Program-made: the position numbers and the translations under genes
Origin: an uncultured Lachnospiraceae bacterium
GTDB taxonomy: Bacteria > Bacillota > Clostridia > Lachnospirales > Lachnospiraceae
Reading direction: 5' to 3'
NCBI GenBank assembly: GCA_910579275.1
Contig: CAJTTO010000004.1
Location: 1-64,000 of the forward strand
Length of the DNA: 64,000 nucleotides
Shown: piece by piece, positions 26,390 through 35,843 of the stretch
How positions within the stretch are numbered: the first letter of the stretch is position 1
Layout: the number at the start of each line of letters is the position of its first letter
Notes under the pieces: generated by a model
Seen by the model: only the letters and a program-made list of their open reading frames with translations
What the model was told of the DNA's origin: nothing
The model's database searches: none

Positions 26390-26508
26390 CCTAATCAATT
26401 CAGCAAGATAATAAAATACATGCAATTTTTTCCAGTTTTAGATGCATAAATTTTCCTTTTTCTTACTATACTATCGTATATATCAATTCATTCAGAAAGG
26501 ACATCCCT

Positions 26509-26829
26509 ATGAAAACATATTTCAGTCTGAAAGGTATACTTAATCCTCAGGTTACTACGGATAACCCGCCGCGCACGCCGCGCGATATGCTGCTTGACGA
26601 TATCCGCAAAACACAATGCGCACTTGAAATCGCCTACTCCGGTTTTGACAATGTAACAGACCCTGACCTGATAGACTGCTATATCTATGAGGTCAACTCA
26701 GCCCTGAAGCGTTACCGTTTCCTGCTGCAGCAGGCAGAGCAAATGCAGCTGTATGGGGAGTACCATATGGAATCTCCGGACTGCTTTGACAGCAAGCAGC
26801 TTGTGCAGTGCCAGCAGTCGGTGGTGTGA
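26509..26829 (+). CDS. DUF2508 (YaaL-like) family protein
   Basis: A 106-residue protein. Its middle reads LLDDIRKTQCALEIAYSGFD then DCYIYEVNSALKRYRFLLQQ, which is the DUF2508 pattern known from Bacillus YaaL and clostridial homologs. These are small, helical and of unknown function. GAAAGG lies nine bases before the ATG. It stands alone on the plus strand between the Tad operon and fliS. Confidence 0.72.
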   Translation: MKTYFSLKGILNPQVTTDNPPRTPRDMLLDDIRKTQCALEIAYSGFDNVTDPDLIDCYIYEVNSALKRYRFLLQQAEQMQLYGEYHMESPDCFDSKQLVQCQQSVV

Positions 26830-26837
26830 GCCGCAAA

Positions 26838-27314
26838 CTATATGCAGAATCCCCTGCCTGCACTGCTGTAAAGCAGGCTTTCATTTACGTCTGACTTTCC
26901 ATATGTAAATCCTGCGTAAACGTCCTGTGCATTCTCCATCAGGGGCTGTGTGGTATCTTCCTTGCTGACCGTGTGATATGCGTCGCGCAGTTTTGCAAAC
27001 ATCTGCATGATTTCCGCTATGTGGTCTGTCTTAAAACCGGATAAATTATTTGCAATCTCCCTGTCCGCATACGCATAGATGGAAAAAAGAGTTTTGGACA
27101 AGTCATAGGAAAAATTCAGGCTGTTCCTAAGCTCCGCAATGCAGTTTCTTGCGCACTGCATCCCCTTTTTAAATTCTTCTTCACAGCCGATGTCATAGGC
27201 ATCGGCTGCATCCTTCAAATAAGTCAGAGTCATATCGTACAGGATAACAACAAGCTGTGTGCGGTTTGCCTGCGTGATACGTCTCGTAAAAATCTGTTTT
27301 GCTTCCTTCGTCAT
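26838..27314 (-). CDS. fliS: FliS family flagellin export chaperone
   Basis: A 158-residue helical protein: RRITQANRTQLVVILYDMTL near the N-terminus (the FliS LI-x-MLYDGAL equivalent), then CARNCIAELRNSLNFSYDLS, LSKTLFSIYAYADREIANNL and a disordered tail. FliS caps the C-terminus of unpolymerised flagellin. It lies immediately downstream of the flagellin gene, which supports the call, although the sequence is divergent from the standard 130-residue FliS and has about 30 extra residues. GAGGAAG stands before the ATG. Confidence 0.75.
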   Translation of the reverse strand: MTKEAKQIFTRRITQANRTQLVVILYDMTLTYLKDAADAYDIGCEEEFKKGMQCARNCIAELRNSLNFSYDLSKTLFSIYAYADREIANNLSGFKTDHIAEIMQMFAKLRDAYHTVSKEDTTQPLMENAQDVYAGFTYGKSDVNESLLYSSAGRGFCI

Positions 27315-27354
27315 AAATCTTCCTCGCTTTTCACAGTCTAAAAGAGGCTTTTAT

Positions 27355-29160
27355 TTACTGCAGCAGCTGTAATACCTGCTGTGGTCTTTCGTTTGCCTGC
27401 GCAAGCATAGATGTGGATGCCTGCACAAGAACCTGTACAGTAGAGTACTCTGTCATCTCTGTCGCCATATCCACGTCCATAATGCGCGAGTATGCGGCTG
27501 TGACATTTTCCTCCGATGTATCGAGGTTTGTAATCGTATGCTCAAGACGGTTTGCATAAGCACCGATCTTCGCACGCACTGCCGAAAGCTGGTTAATCGC
27601 GTTTCCGACAATGTTAATGGCTTCTGTCGCAGAGTCTTCCGTGCTGACGTCCAAACCATCTATGCCCAGATTTTCCGCCTTTAATGCCGGAATCTCAATC
27701 TCCAGATACTGACCGGAGTTTGCACCGACCTGTACAACCATTGCACCCATGCCTGTCACGTCAATTGTGAGACAGTCGTCCTTTGTTCCTTTTCCAATGG
27801 TGTACTGTGTCTTGACTGTATCTGTTCTCGAATCAACATAGTCCTCAAGGCTCTTTGGATTCTCAACAATGCCAAACTCATTTTTCTTCTGGTAGAAATC
27901 CAGATTGATATTCTCCGTTCTCGTCTGGCCTGTTTTCTTGTCATACACGGATACTTCGATTTCAAACCCTTCTGTTATGTTTGGCGTTACCGTTGTATCC
28001 GCCTTTCTGTATTCCACATTATTTATTGTGATGTCGCAGTCCGGATATTTTCTTTCAAAGTACCCTTTCAGGTCATCCTTCAAATCACGCCCATTGTCAT
28101 CCTCAAAACGCGTAAATATCTTTTCTCCTCCGATTGGCTTACCAGTCGAATCCGTATCGCTGTAGAAATTAAGCTCCTTAATGCTGTACCACTGTCCGTC
28201 GTCTGCCTGAACCGCAATATTTCTGTAATTTGTCACGGAGCTATAGGAGGTTGTCGTAACCACACTGCTTCCGGTTACGCTATTGTCATATTCTGTCGTA
28301 ATGCTTGCCACTCCGCCTGTGTTCGCATCTGTTATTGTCGTGGTGTTCACAACGTTTCCAAGCGGTGTTCTGTCATTGAGCGTAAGTTTTATCTCAAAGT
28401 CATTTTCAGCCTTAATCACAATATTCTCATCCTCGATGAGAACCTTCGAGCCGTCCGGAAACGGCTTAACCTGCCTGATGTCGGAGTAGTCGCTGATGGA
28501 TGTGCTTGTCACCAGACCACCCTTTACATCATCTGCGTTTCCTGCGGAAAAACGCTCATCGTGTGTGATGTCCGAAACGGTCTTTTCACCGGTTACCTTG
28601 TTCTTCTCGCCGATGAACTGTGTCGTCTTATCCTCATAGTGATAGTATGTCAGCTGCCCGATGACATATGTGCCGGTTGCTACGCCGTCTGTGTATGACA
28701 TTACCTTTGCATTCTCGCAGTTTGTATACCCTTTGTAGGCAAAGCTTCCGTCAAGCAGTTTCTGCGCGTTAAACTCTGTAGTCGCTGCGATTCTGTCAAT
28801 CTCCTCAACAAGCTGGTCGATTTCCTCCTGAATCATCCCTCTGTCCGACTCTGAGTTCGTGCCGTTTGCCGACTGTATCGCAAGTTCGTTCATTCTCTGC
28901 AGAATTTCATGCATCTCGCCCATTGCGCCATCCGCCGTGTTCACAGCGGAAAGACCGTCATTTGCGTTCTGGTTTGCCTGATTTAAACTCTTTATCTGCG
29001 CATTCATTCTTCTTGCAATCGCAAGCCCTGCGGCATTGTCCGCCGCACTGTTTATCTTGCAGCCGCTCGACAGCCTCTGTGTCGAAGCCGCCACGCGTTT
29101 GTCATTATTGTTCAAAGCATTTCTTGCTATAATTGATGATACGTTGTAATTAATTCTCAT
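27355..29160 (-). CDS. fliC: Flagellin
   Basis: A 601-residue flagellin. The conserved N-terminal D0/D1 reads MRINYNVSSIIARNALNNND through SAADNAAGLAIARRMNAQIK and ESDRGMIQEEIDQLVEEIDR. The C-terminal part has AINQLSAVRAKIGAYANRLE and ends QANERPQQVLQLLQ. Residues about 150-480 form the variable, Thr/Asp-rich outer domains, making this larger than the usual 270-400 residue flagellins of Clostridia. I choose the ATG at 29160 (GGGGAAAG upstream); a start five codons earlier has no site. The palindromic repeat just upstream occupies the intergenic region. Confidence 0.95.
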   Translation of the reverse strand: MRINYNVSSIIARNALNNNDKRVAASTQRLSSGCKINSAADNAAGLAIARRMNAQIKSLNQANQNANDGLSAVNTADGAMGEMHEILQRMNELAIQSANGTNSESDRGMIQEEIDQLVEEIDRIAATTEFNAQKLLDGSFAYKGYTNCENAKVMSYTDGVATGTYVIGQLTYYHYEDKTTQFIGEKNKVTGEKTVSDITHDERFSAGNADDVKGGLVTSTSISDYSDIRQVKPFPDGSKVLIEDENIVIKAENDFEIKLTLNDRTPLGNVVNTTTITDANTGGVASITTEYDNSVTGSSVVTTTSYSSVTNYRNIAVQADDGQWYSIKELNFYSDTDSTGKPIGGEKIFTRFEDDNGRDLKDDLKGYFERKYPDCDITINNVEYRKADTTVTPNITEGFEIEVSVYDKKTGQTRTENINLDFYQKKNEFGIVENPKSLEDYVDSRTDTVKTQYTIGKGTKDDCLTIDVTGMGAMVVQVGANSGQYLEIEIPALKAENLGIDGLDVSTEDSATEAINIVGNAINQLSAVRAKIGAYANRLEHTITNLDTSEENVTAAYSRIMDVDMATEMTEYSTVQVLVQASTSMLAQANERPQQVLQLLQ

Positions 29161-29221
29161 GCATTCTTTCCCCATCGCAACTATGCACTGCTTTCATAGT
29201 TACCCAATCTGTTTATTTTTC

Positions 29222-29376
29222 GTAACAGTTCAGCCTTCGGCTTCCTGTTACGAGCATCAAGCCATGCAAAACCACTTCGTGGTGTCAAAGCCACGTACCG
29301 TGGCTTGATGCATCTCTGCCACTACGTTATTTCACGGACTTTGCAGCCAGTGCAAAGTCCCAAGCTGAACTGTTAC
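29222..29376. mobile_element. GTAACAGTTCAGC palindromic repeat, copy A
   Basis: About 155 bases with ends GTAACAGTTCAGC and GCTGAACTGTTAC. Inside, several hairpins can form: GCCTTCGGC, CCACTTCGTGG, GCCACGTACCGTGGC and GACTTTGCAGCCAGTGCAAAGTC. Copy B at 58604-58742 is the same element in inverse orientation, lacking one inner hairpin. It lies between the flagellin gene and the 1121-residue gene, overlapping the start of neither frame but touching the stop of the latter. Confidence 0.8.
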
Positions 29377-32300
29377 TATTTTTCTTTTTTCAGTGCCGTC
29401 AGGAATGCTTTCGCAGTGCGGTAAAGGTCGCCTGTCGAAACTTTTGTGTCCTTGCTGTTGTTGATGTCCCTGTCCTGTCCGAACTTGTTCAAGTCAACCG
29501 ACTTTGTCTGCACAAGGCTTATTCCGACCTGCTTATCCCCTGTTCTTCCAAGCTCCTGTGTGACTGCCTGCTCAAGCTGCTCCAAATCTGCCTTTCCTGT
29601 CCGGTTTTCATACACAACCATGCCGGAGATACGTTTTTCTGTGACATCAAACTCAGCTGCCACCTTGCCAAATTTCTCTGTGTCAAATGTGACTGCCACT
29701 TTTCCGGTTCGTGACGCATTGTGGTAAATCTTCAGATTGACAGAAGTAATCTCACCGTCTATATCCATGGGAATCTCATAGTTTTCTTCCTTTGCCAGTT
29801 TTCCTGCAAGGGAAAGTCCTTTATACAGCGCCTTGGCAGCCTTTACGTCAATGTGTGAGGAAGCACTTTCATATATCATATGCTCCACTGCCTTGTTTGC
29901 TTCACTGATTATTTCCTGATAGGATATATTCGCCTGCTTTGCGTCTGTCAGATTCTCGACAAACGCGTCTGCCTGCTTCAGCACATCGCTTTCCACTCCG
30001 TCGCTTTCCGTCAGTGTGTCATTTTGCGCATCTGTCTCGTCCGCATTCTCCGTATTCTTAGCATCCTGCCTGATTACTTTTCCAAAGACAGAGCCCCTGT
30101 CAAATATGAGCATGGAAGCTGCCTGAATATTGTCGACATTGATTACCTGACCATAATCAACCAGTGTGTCAATTATCTGCGCGTCAATCTGCTCCGCCTC
30201 ATGCATGTCACTCTGAAAGCGCTTTAAGTCCTCTGCCTTTTCCTTTGTGCGCACTTCGCTGTTTTCGTCAATCTGCGCCGTCTTAACCGTCTCCGCAAAC
30301 TGTTCGATTGTGGTATCTCCCGAGATATCCGCCGCGTTCAGTTTGTCAAAATCCGTGTTCTGCGCAAGGTCTTCATTGATTTCACCGGAAAGTCTGGCGT
30401 AATACTTCTCCTGCGCCGCCTGCTCCTGCGACTCACTGTCGGAGCGGTTCTGATAGCCCGCCTGAATCTGTGTATCAATCGCCTTTCCTTTTGTGATAAG
30501 GTTTTCTAATCCGCCGAATCCGTCGTCCACGCGGACATCCATATTTTTATCCGCCGCTGTCCGGACTGCCGAAAGCATATTCTTGAAATTGACCTGTGCG
30601 CCTGTCGCGACAAGACTTCCAATCGCAGCGCCATCCGACTTTTCTATCTGCCGGAACATTCTGTAAATGCCAATGTACGCCTCGCGCTCCTCCGGACTAA
30701 TCCCGTTGCTTCTGTCAAGCCGCTGCAGGAATTTGGCGTATTTCTCCGCATCCTGCGCCGGATCCGAGTCTCTGTTGTCCAGATAGTCTTCGAGTTCTTC
30801 CATGGTCATTTCAAGCGGGTTTTTCTGCTCACGAATCATTTGCAGGGTTGTCGCCGGCGTCATCCGGTTCATCACGCCTGTCACCTGACTGTCTGCCGCC
30901 TTTACGGCATTGATGTTTTCCTCTGAAATGTCCATGCGGTTATAGCCGAGGATTCTGACTGCGCGTCTGTTCGACTCGCTCGTCTCAAGTCCAAGGTCGG
31001 TGAGTATCTCGTCGATATTCCGAAATGCCTTGCTAATCTTGTCACCCAAGTCCTTGCGCGGCTCCGTCATCAGTGTTTCATATGCCGCTGACGCTTTGCC
31101 CTGCTGACTCTGATTCTGACCGGCACTGCCGTTATTCTCATTTTGGTTTCCGTTTTGTCCGTTGAGCTGGTTCTCAAGTTCCTTGCCTGCCTCATGGATG
31201 TGGAGCAGCGTACTCTGCGGTATCTTTGACAATAATTTTCCGAGTACGGCTGCCGGCATACCCGCCAGCTCTTTTGTTTTGGAAATCGTTTCTTCATATA
31301 GGAGGGCGCGCTGTTCGTTCTGCGCGGCGTCCTCTCCCTGAAACAGAACGGAGCGGATATTGTTTTCTGCTGCCTTCAGGGCTTCGACCAGCTGTGAAAG
31401 CTCTGTCGTGTCGACGGAAATTCCCGCGCGCAGCAGATGTCTGTTCGCCTCCTCCGTCATCATCAGCCGGATTTCTTCCAGCTGCCGTCTCGCCTGTACT
31501 TCCTTCAGCGTCGTCTCGTCAACCGTGTCCGGTTCCGCTTCTGTCATCTCTGCACTTTTATTCTCAGCAGATGTCTTTTCTGCATCTGCATTGGAAACAG
31601 CCTGTTCATCAATCCGGCGCTGTGCCTCTGCCAGATTTTTGATTGTGATTTCCTTCCCCTCCTCAACAGTCTGGTGAACTGCCTCGTCGGATATATTTGC
31701 CGTCTGCTCCATGATTTCATGCGCCTGCTGTGCAACGGACTGTTCCCCTGTCATGTCTGCCTCAACAGGTGATTTTCCGTTCTCCATTGCCGTGACGCAC
31801 ATATCGGCAATGTCTCCCTGTTCCATGGGCAGCGTAAGATTTTTGAGGTCTGTAACCAGCGTAAGGTTTTTCGCATTCAGCTCAATGCCGTTTGACACAA
31901 GCCACTTTGCATTTTCCACCGCCTGCGCTTTCGTATCCGCGTCGGTGTCCAGCCCTGCCTGTGACACTACGGAGTCAATCTTCTGTTCCAGATTGTTCCA
32001 GTTGATATCATCTGCTTTTTTTGCGTAATATCTTCCGCCGTTTCCTGCGCCGTCACTATAATAGCCTTGGGACTGCCTGATATTTTCCGCGCTTGAGTAC
32101 TGCGCTTTGTATATATTTTCGATGGTAGGCGATTTTTCGTTTACAACCAGATATTTGACAGCGTCCTCGGACAGCTCACCGATGCCGGACGCTTCCATCA
32201 CCGCGCTGACAAGCTCTGCCACGTTGTCCTTTGTAACAGGTATGTCACTTTTCTGCAATGCGTCTGAAAGCTGCTTTACAAGCGCATTCGCATCTACTCG

Positions 32301-32741
32301 GCTTCCTGTTATCTGTTCTACTGTCGCCACATCAAGTTCATCATTGTATCCCGCAACTTCGACTCCCGCCTGTGCCAGCGTTACCTTAATCCTATCTACA
32401 ATCGTCACATATGTTTCCACATCCGTGCTTCCCGGCTGGAACCCTTCCTCCTGCATTCTCTGGAGATCTTCCCCTGAAACGCAGCTGGACATCACTATCA
32501 TAAAGTCTTTCTTGGATTGAGCATTCGAATTAGCCGCCTGCTGCATAATATCTTCAGCGGTCATTCCATGACCTCCGTATGCCTCGTTATCCATAACCTT
32601 ATCAGCGATGTCCAGTGTAAAACCGCTCCGCGATACGTTTCCTGTACCTTGTGCGTGAGCGGATGGTTTGTATGTAGTTGTAGTGTTTTCGGTACTGCCT
32701 GCTCCAGAGACGGGGCGCTGCGCATCAATCGTTAAATTCAT
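29376..32741 (-). CDS. Large flagellar-locus protein (DUF6240-like) with FliK-like C-terminus
   Basis: A 1121-residue, mostly helical, Gln/Glu/Asn-rich cytoplasmic-type protein without signal peptide. The beginning, with FTLDIADKVMDNEAYGGHGM and MTAEDIMQQAANSNAQSKKD, fits the DUF6240 proteins found in flagellar regions of Lachnospiraceae. The last 110 residues are different: VNLKIYHNASRTGKVAVTFD, FGKVAAEFDVTEKRISGMVV and a closing helix resemble the Flg_hook domain of FliK (P/G-x-V-x-V/A then a second hairpin). FliK measures hook length, so a ruler with a long helical body is a plausible role, but this is inference. ATG at 32741 with AGGGA upstream. Confidence 0.6.
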   Translation of the reverse strand: MNLTIDAQRPVSGAGSTENTTTTYKPSAHAQGTGNVSRSGFTLDIADKVMDNEAYGGHGMTAEDIMQQAANSNAQSKKDFMIVMSSCVSGEDLQRMQEEGFQPGSTDVETYVTIVDRIKVTLAQAGVEVAGYNDELDVATVEQITGSRVDANALVKQLSDALQKSDIPVTKDNVAELVSAVMEASGIGELSEDAVKYLVVNEKSPTIENIYKAQYSSAENIRQSQGYYSDGAGNGGRYYAKKADDINWNNLEQKIDSVVSQAGLDTDADTKAQAVENAKWLVSNGIELNAKNLTLVTDLKNLTLPMEQGDIADMCVTAMENGKSPVEADMTGEQSVAQQAHEIMEQTANISDEAVHQTVEEGKEITIKNLAEAQRRIDEQAVSNADAEKTSAENKSAEMTEAEPDTVDETTLKEVQARRQLEEIRLMMTEEANRHLLRAGISVDTTELSQLVEALKAAENNIRSVLFQGEDAAQNEQRALLYEETISKTKELAGMPAAVLGKLLSKIPQSTLLHIHEAGKELENQLNGQNGNQNENNGSAGQNQSQQGKASAAYETLMTEPRKDLGDKISKAFRNIDEILTDLGLETSESNRRAVRILGYNRMDISEENINAVKAADSQVTGVMNRMTPATTLQMIREQKNPLEMTMEELEDYLDNRDSDPAQDAEKYAKFLQRLDRSNGISPEEREAYIGIYRMFRQIEKSDGAAIGSLVATGAQVNFKNMLSAVRTAADKNMDVRVDDGFGGLENLITKGKAIDTQIQAGYQNRSDSESQEQAAQEKYYARLSGEINEDLAQNTDFDKLNAADISGDTTIEQFAETVKTAQIDENSEVRTKEKAEDLKRFQSDMHEAEQIDAQIIDTLVDYGQVINVDNIQAASMLIFDRGSVFGKVIRQDAKNTENADETDAQNDTLTESDGVESDVLKQADAFVENLTDAKQANISYQEIISEANKAVEHMIYESASSHIDVKAAKALYKGLSLAGKLAKEENYEIPMDIDGEITSVNLKIYHNASRTGKVAVTFDTEKFGKVAAEFDVTEKRISGMVVYENRTGKADLEQLEQAVTQELGRTGDKQVGISLVQTKSVDLNKFGQDRDINNSKDTKVSTGDLYRTAKAFLTALKKEK

Positions 32742-32810
32742 ACACATTCCCTGCTCTTTCTGTCAGTCTTATAACCTTTTTGTTTCTTTTTGAGACTACT
32801 ATTTGATATA

Positions 32811-32838
32811 TATGTCGGAATATTTTCAAAAAAACTTA
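32811..32838 (-). promoter_or_regulatory. Possible SigD-like promoter before the FliK-like gene
   Basis: On the minus strand TAAGTTTT is followed after a suitable distance by CCGACATA, which is one base longer than the CCGATAT of flagellar sigma promoters. Weak match, about 70 bases before the gene. Confidence 0.3.
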
Positions 32839-32958
32839 ATGGTGTTATTCAATTTTCATGTGCATAAAAAATGCAGCCCCTTGTCAAGACTGCATTCGTA
32901 TCCCTTTTTGTCCTGTTTTCCATACCATGTGCAATCGGCAGATGCCGTTTGTCGTCCG

Positions 32959-33918
32959 CTATACCACCCACAGAACAGCTGCCGATATCAAAATCTGGAT
33001 AATGGCAAATTTAAACACGGTCTGCGCGTTCGACCATCCGAGATTTTTGCGGACATGGTCATGAAGCGGCGTCCGGATTTTTGTCAGTATCTTAATGTGC
33101 AAAAAGCGCAGAAGCGACACTTTTACAAGACCGATGCCGCCGTCCACCATAAGCACAAATGCCACCAGCAGATACAGGAACGGGCATCCGGTCTTCATCG
33201 CGGCGATTGCAATGAAAAGCCCCATTGCTCGGGAGCCTGCATCTCCCATAAGCAGGCGGCTTGGCGTGGCATTAAACCAAAGATAACCCAGCACGCACGC
33301 GATAAAGAGCAGTATGGAGTAAGAAAACTCGTATGCCACATCCATTCTGGTCATAATCAGGTAAATCGTAAACAGTGTGATTCCGGTCAGCGTTCCCGAC
33401 AGACCGTCGACACCATCCGCACAGTTTGTGACATTGATGGATCCCCATACAAGCGCCACTGCAAGCGCGCCATAGACAAGCGGCGGCAGTGTGATAACCT
33501 GCCCTGTGAAGGCAATGGTCACGGCGCTTCCATTGAAATTAACCATCGTCACAGCCGCCATGACCGCAATTACCAAATCGAGAAGTCCCTTGCGCAGCTC
33601 ACCCCATGAAACCTTCGCACAGTCGTCAAGATATCCTGTCATCATTGCCGCAACGGTGAGAATCAGATAAATCAGCATCTCGCGGTCAACATTTCCGAAA
33701 ACCAGCATCGCCAGCACGAATACGAGAATAAACACAAATCCGGCACCGCGCGGTTTTCCCGCGGACAACCCTCCGTCATGTGCAAACTCACGTCCGTGAT
33801 CCCGCGGCAGCTTGTTCATGCCCGCAGCCAGCATAATGCTGGTCAGAATATATGCAAACGCGACGCCCACAAATCCAATAATACCATAATCCGATACATT
33901 CAGAAATTTATTTATCAT
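32959..33918 (-). CDS. MraY-like phospho-N-acetylmuramoyl-pentapeptide transferase family protein
   Basis: A 319-residue polytopic membrane protein of the MraY/WecA superfamily. It shows GYLDDCAKVSWGELRKGL (DD pair for magnesium), SINVTNCADGVDGLSGTLTG and the catalytic-loop LLMGDAGSRAMG; the late cytoplasmic loop reads TPLHDHVRKNLGWSN. MraY normally has PLHHHFE at this point, so the second histidine is replaced by Asp. It probably transfers a sugar-1-phosphate peptide or related sugar to undecaprenyl phosphate. The ATG at 33918 follows GGAGACATTGAA. The gene stands outside a dcw cluster, so a role distinct from housekeeping MraY is possible. Confidence 0.8.
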   Translation of the reverse strand: MINKFLNVSDYGIIGFVGVAFAYILTSIMLAAGMNKLPRDHGREFAHDGGLSAGKPRGAGFVFILVFVLAMLVFGNVDREMLIYLILTVAAMMTGYLDDCAKVSWGELRKGLLDLVIAVMAAVTMVNFNGSAVTIAFTGQVITLPPLVYGALAVALVWGSINVTNCADGVDGLSGTLTGITLFTIYLIMTRMDVAYEFSYSILLFIACVLGYLWFNATPSRLLMGDAGSRAMGLFIAIAAMKTGCPFLYLLVAFVLMVDGGIGLVKVSLLRFLHIKILTKIRTPLHDHVRKNLGWSNAQTVFKFAIIQILISAAVLWVV

Positions 33919-33960
33919 TTCAATGTCTCCATTCCTGCCTGCACCGCTACCGTTCACCCT

Positions 33961-33998
33961 GTTCCGGTAACGGACAAAAATCCACGCACAAATTGCAG
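33961..33998. repeat. Dispersed GGATTTTT-GTTAC repeat, inverse copy
   Basis: Read on the minus strand, this gives GTTCTGCAATTTGTGCGTGG followed by ATTTTTGTCCGTTACCGG. The segment at 5842-5884 matches it at most positions, and that at 5713-5742 more loosely. Confidence 0.5.
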
Positions 33999-34050
33999 AA
34001 CGGACAAGTTCTTTGCAAAAGGATTTTTGCTTGCCGGCTATCTAATTTTG

Positions 34051-35823
34051 TCAGCCCAATTCAAACTGAGCGTTATACAGCTTCGCATAAAATCCGCCTT
34101 CCTTATTTAAAAGCGTTTCATGGTTCCCCTGCTCGATAATGTTTCCATCCTTCATGACAAGGATGATATCCGCCTCGCGAATCGTGGAGAGTCTGTGCGC
34201 CACGATAAAGCTCGTTCTGCCTTTCATCATTGTGTGGAATGCCTGCGAAATTTTGATTTCAGTGCGCGTGTCGATGGAGGAAGTCGCCTCGTCGAGAATC
34301 AGCATCGGGGGCAGGCAGAGCATAACGCGCGTAATACAGAGGAGCTGTTTCTGTCCCTGTGAAAGGCTGCCGCCGTCCTCTGTAATCACAGTATCATACC
34401 CCATTGGCAGACGTTTGATAAAGCTGTGTGCATGCGCCGCCTTCGCCGCCGCAATGACTTCGTCGTCAGTGGCTTCGGGTTTTCCCATCACAATATTTTC
34501 ACGGATCGTACCCGCGTGGAGCCATGTCTCCTGCAAGACCATGCCAAAGCTCTCCCGCAGGCTTTTGCGCGTCATGTCCCTGATATCGACGCCATCGATC
34601 TGAATACTTCCGCTATTAACATCATAGAACCGCATGAGCAAATTTATGACAGTTGTTTTTCCGCATCCGGTCGGACCCACAATCGCCACGCGTTGGCCGG
34701 ACTTGACTTCCAGATTAAAATCCTGTATCAGTTTCTGGTCAGGTTTGTATGAAAAGTTGACATGCTGCATCGTGATATTGCCCTTCGGTGCCTGCAGCAC
34801 CACTGCGTTGTCCGGCTCCGGAACCTGTGGCTGTTCCTCGATAAACGCAAACACCCTGCCGGCACATGCCAGCGCTGTCTGCAATTCCGTCACCACGCCG
34901 GATATCTCGTTGAACGGCTTGGTGTACTGGTTTGCATAGCTTAGGAAACTCGTAAGCTGCCCTACGCTGATATATCCCCTTATTGCCAGAAACGCACCAA
35001 GGATTCCCACACCTGCATAGACAAGGCTGTTGACAAAGCGCGTACACGGATTGGTCAGCGAGGAAAAAAAGATTGCCTTGACGCTTGCCTTCTGCAGACG
35101 GTCATTGATTTCAGCAAACTGTTCCATCACCTGCGGCTCATGTCCGAATGCCTTCACAACCTTTTCATTTCCAATCATCTCGTCAATCAGCGCTGTCTGT
35201 TCGCCGCGTGTCTCGGACTGGAGCTTGGACATGCAAAACGTCCGTTTCGCAATAAATCCCGCGATAAAAAATGACAATGGTGTCAGTATGACAACGACAA
35301 CCGTCGTCGAGACATTGATGGAAAACATGAAGACCAGCGTGCCGATAATCGTCACCACGCCCGTGAACAGCTGGGTAAATCCCATAAGCAGACCGTCGGA
35401 AAACTGGTCTACATCCGCAATCACACGGCTCACAATGTCACCATGGGAATGTCCGTCAATGTACTTGAGCGGCAGAATCTGCAGTTTTTTGAATGCCTCG
35501 TCGCGCACGTCGCGCACGACCTGATAGGCAATCTTATTGTTGCAGGTGTTCATCACCCACTGTACAACTGCTGTCAATATGATAATGACTGCCATCTTCT
35601 TTAGTATATCCCAAATTCCGTCAAAGTCGACTGCGTCAGGGCCAAGAATGCAGTCCACCGCCTGACCTGTGAGAATGGGTATATATAAAGTAAGTATTAC
35701 CGAAATTGCCGCAAGCACAATGGAAAAAAACAGGAAAATTTTGTATTTTCCAATGTGGTGTAAAACCTTTTTTAATATATCTTTATTGGATGCAATATCC
35801 ATTGATTTTTTCTTGTCTTTCAT
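34051..35823 (-). CDS. ABC exporter half-transporter, subunit with canonical Walker B
   Basis: A 590-residue fusion of a six-helix ABC transporter membrane domain (residues 1-320) and an ATPase domain. Walker A is GPTGCGKTTVINLL, signature GGSLSQGQKQLLCI, Walker B LILDEATSSIDTRTE and the H-loop VAHRLSTI. The signature LSQGQ deviates from LSGGQ while the catalytic Glu is present. Its neighbour upstream has the reverse pattern, so the two form a heterodimer with one complete ATP site. Members export drugs, lipids or peptides; the substrate is not readable. GGAGGG stands before the ATG. It follows the partner by about 20 bases. Confidence 0.92.
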   Translation of the reverse strand: MKDKKKSMDIASNKDILKKVLHHIGKYKIFLFFSIVLAAISVILTLYIPILTGQAVDCILGPDAVDFDGIWDILKKMAVIIILTAVVQWVMNTCNNKIAYQVVRDVRDEAFKKLQILPLKYIDGHSHGDIVSRVIADVDQFSDGLLMGFTQLFTGVVTIIGTLVFMFSINVSTTVVVVILTPLSFFIAGFIAKRTFCMSKLQSETRGEQTALIDEMIGNEKVVKAFGHEPQVMEQFAEINDRLQKASVKAIFFSSLTNPCTRFVNSLVYAGVGILGAFLAIRGYISVGQLTSFLSYANQYTKPFNEISGVVTELQTALACAGRVFAFIEEQPQVPEPDNAVVLQAPKGNITMQHVNFSYKPDQKLIQDFNLEVKSGQRVAIVGPTGCGKTTVINLLMRFYDVNSGSIQIDGVDIRDMTRKSLRESFGMVLQETWLHAGTIRENIVMGKPEATDDEVIAAAKAAHAHSFIKRLPMGYDTVITEDGGSLSQGQKQLLCITRVMLCLPPMLILDEATSSIDTRTEIKISQAFHTMMKGRTSFIVAHRLSTIREADIILVMKDGNIIEQGNHETLLNKEGGFYAKLYNAQFELG

Positions 35824-35843
35824 TCCGATTCCCTCCGCGCTCG

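Larger units (their letters stand above)
26117..26508. other. Divergent intergenic region between Tad operon and DUF2508 gene
   Basis: Very AT-rich. It contains the Tad promoter (26171-26198), a strong hairpin (26354-26389) and the leader of the DUF2508 gene, which ends in CAGAAAGGACATCCCT before the ATG. No other gene is seen. Confidence 0.6.

Noticed and set aside
32803..33609. 268-codon plus-strand frame opposite the MraY-like gene
   Set aside because: Antisense shadow; the minus strand codes a clear membrane enzyme.
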